Below are positions 5,102 to 5,746 of a stretch of DNA of 5,746 nt, piece by piece; position 1 is the first letter of the stretch, and each line of letters starts with the position of its first letter. This DNA comes from Nitrososphaerales archaeon. GTDB taxonomy: Archaea > Thermoproteota > Nitrososphaeria > Nitrososphaerales > UBA183. Location of the stretch: NCBI GenBank assembly GCA_030045755.1, contig JASIEW010000041.1:1-5746 (forward strand), given 5' to 3'. The notes under the pieces are model-generated. The model saw only the letters and a program-made list of their open reading frames with translations, made no database searches and was not told where the DNA came from. The translations under genes and the position numbers were made by a program.

Positions 5102-5545
5102 TCATTCATCGGGGTCGCTACGACTGTTCAAGTTGTCGGTTATCCTTTTCAACGATGAAGTCAGTCCCTCGAGTTGATCTTCTTGAATACCATCAAGCAT
5201 CCTCGAATGCACCGCCTCGACCGTCTGCTGCGCGACTCGGAGGACGCGCGCGCCTTTTGAGGTCACTTGAGCCTCCAAGACTCTCGATGACTCTGACGAG
5301 CGGGCTCGCACAACCAGGCCCTCGCGCTCCAGCGCCCGGATCAGACGCATCATAGTTTGCGGGGTCACAAAGGACAGCCTTGCTAGTTCTGCGCTGGAGG
5401 CGCCGGGATGGCGCGAGAGATTGAACAGAACGGCATACTGCGACATCGTCACTTCATGGATGCTCAGAGCGGAGTCCAGCGCCGCGTGCAGGGACTGCTG
5501 GGCGAGCTTGATGAGGTAGCCGACTTCGTTCTTTTCGGGTGCCAA
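5102..5545 (-). CDS. MarR-family transcriptional regulator
   Basis: A 147-residue winged-helix regulator, normal MarR length, expected to act as a dimer on palindromic DNA. Helices near 7-45 (GYLIKLAQQSLHAALDSAL, SQYAVLFNLSRHPG) precede the HTH SSAELARLSFVTPQTMMRLI (50-69), with the recognition helix in TPQTMMRLIRALEREGLV. The wing is ARSSESSRVLEAQVTSKG (81-98). The C-terminal helices (about 100-140) would form the dimer interface. No cysteine is present, so sensing by thiol oxidation, as in OhrR or YodB, is excluded; ligand binding is more likely. The start is TTG: no ATG or GTG lies in frame between it and the upstream stop, and TTATAA at 5574-5579 is at promoter distance. It is divergent from an oxidoreductase gene, an arrangement seen for archaeal BldR, which regulates an alcohol dehydrogenase gene and its own. 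Confidence 0.9.
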   Translation of the reverse strand: MAPEKNEVGYLIKLAQQSLHAALDSALSIHEVTMSQYAVLFNLSRHPGASSAELARLSFVTPQTMMRLIRALEREGLVVRARSSESSRVLEAQVTSKGARVLRVAQQTVEAVHSRMLDGIQEDQLEGLTSSLKRITDNLNSRSDPDE

Positions 5546-5573
5546 CTCGGTCGCACACTGCAGGCTATGGAGA

Positions 5574-5579
5574 TTATAA
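5574..5579 (-). promoter_or_regulatory. TATA box for marR (left repeat copy)
   Basis: TTATAA, identical on both strands, is centred about 31 bases before the marR TTG start on the minus strand. There is no Shine-Dalgarno before that start. The box overlaps the palindromic repeat, so a protein bound there would block TBP: self-repression is the simplest inference. Confidence 0.5.
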
Positions 5580-5593
5580 GCATGCTGATAAGA

Positions 5594-5599
5594 TTATAA
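5594..5599 (+). promoter_or_regulatory. TATA box for the oxidoreductase gene (right repeat copy)
   Basis: TTATAA in the second repeat copy is centred about 28 bases before ATG 5625, which fits a leaderless transcript. The overlap with the palindrome suggests control by the neighbouring MarR protein. Confidence 0.5.
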
Positions 5600-5624
5600 G
5601 CATGCTGATGATAACCCCCCCTCA

Positions 5625-5746
5625 ATGACTTCGATGAGAGCGGTGGAGATTGACCGCTTCGGCGGTCCGGAGGTCCTTTCCGTGCGAGACATTCCGATGC
5701 CTGTTCCGGGACCGAGTCAGGTGTTGGTCCGGGTGCTATCGGCAGG
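5625..5746 (+). CDS. Quinone oxidoreductase / medium-chain dehydrogenase, N-terminal part (3' truncated by window edge)
   Basis: The first 40 codons of an MDR-superfamily enzyme, NAD(P)H-dependent and acting on quinones, enones or alcohols. The visible protein reads [20 protein letters not shown]..., then [20 protein letters not shown]. This matches the GroES-like N-terminus of quinone oxidoreductases: [14 protein letters not shown], then PxPxPGPxQVLVRVxAxG. The catalytic and nucleotide-binding parts lie beyond the window, so zinc dependence and substrate cannot be judged. ATG 5625 is at leaderless distance from TTATAA (5594-5599). ATG 5634 fits the family alignment slightly better and remains possible. 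The gene is divergent from marR across the duplicated operator-like repeat. Confidence 0.88.
   Translation, partial: MTSMRAVEIDRFGGPEVLSVRDIPMPVPGPSQVLVRVLSA

Larger units (their letters stand above)
5571..5610. repeat. 20-bp tandem direct repeat, two copies (19/20 identical), operator-like
   Basis: AGATTATAAGCATGCTGATA (5571-5590) is followed at once by a copy (5591-5610) that differs only in the last base. Each copy holds the palindrome AGCATGCT, flanked by TTATA on the left and GATRA on the right, so the first copy extends to an imperfect dyad (5574-5591). It lies in the 79-bp spacer between marR and the oxidoreductase gene. Palindromes of this size in such a place are typical MarR operators. 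Confidence 0.8.

Overview
The window looks archaeal, most likely Thermoproteota (Nitrososphaeria or a related lineage). This is inferred from the archaeal-style type I glutamine synthetase at the left edge, from AT-rich TATA-like boxes about 26-32 nt upstream of start codons that lack a Shine-Dalgarno (leaderless-style promoters), and from a tandem Lrp/AsnC-type regulator. No species can be named from sequence alone.

Layout: (1) 1-888, 3' part of glnA, 5' end outside the window. (2) 889-2299, a segment holding one SAM-dependent methyltransferase of the Rv2258c type. It is bounded by two copies of a ~48-bp imperfect direct repeat made of the last codons of glnA plus the non-coding DNA just after it. 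(3) 2491-2985, a small protein made of two tandem HTH-like repeats. (4) 2986-3454, about 470 bp without a convincing gene but rich in inverted repeats; the octamer TTCGATTG/CAATCGAA occurs four times in it. (5) 3455-3556, a 33-residue basic ORF behind a perfect AGGAGG, overlapping the convergent regulator gene by 4 bp. (6) 3553-4542 on the minus strand, a double HTH Lrp/AsnC-like regulator, divergent from a SnoaL-like/NTF2-fold gene (4586-4996); the short spacer holds a 7-bp hairpin and a TATA-like box. (7) 5102-5545 on the minus strand, a MarR regulator, divergent from the start of a quinone oxidoreductase/zinc-less medium-chain dehydrogenase gene (5625 to the window end).

After glnA the genes read as a patchwork of single transcription units, each next to its own regulator, rather than one operon. 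The clearest regulatory design is the MarR/oxidoreductase spacer. There a 20-bp sequence is duplicated in tandem, each copy carries a palindromic TTATAA box plus a near-palindrome centred on AGCATGCT, and one copy sits at promoter distance from each divergent gene. This suggests one regulator controlling both itself and the oxidoreductase, as known for archaeal MarR proteins such as BldR of Sulfolobus. I found no CRISPR array, intact tRNA, rRNA or recognisable insertion sequence, and no strong case for an entirely new system. The best candidates for follow-up are the twin promoter/operator repeat, the glnA-tail repeats around the methyltransferase, the TTCGATTG inverted-repeat cluster and the small basic ORF.
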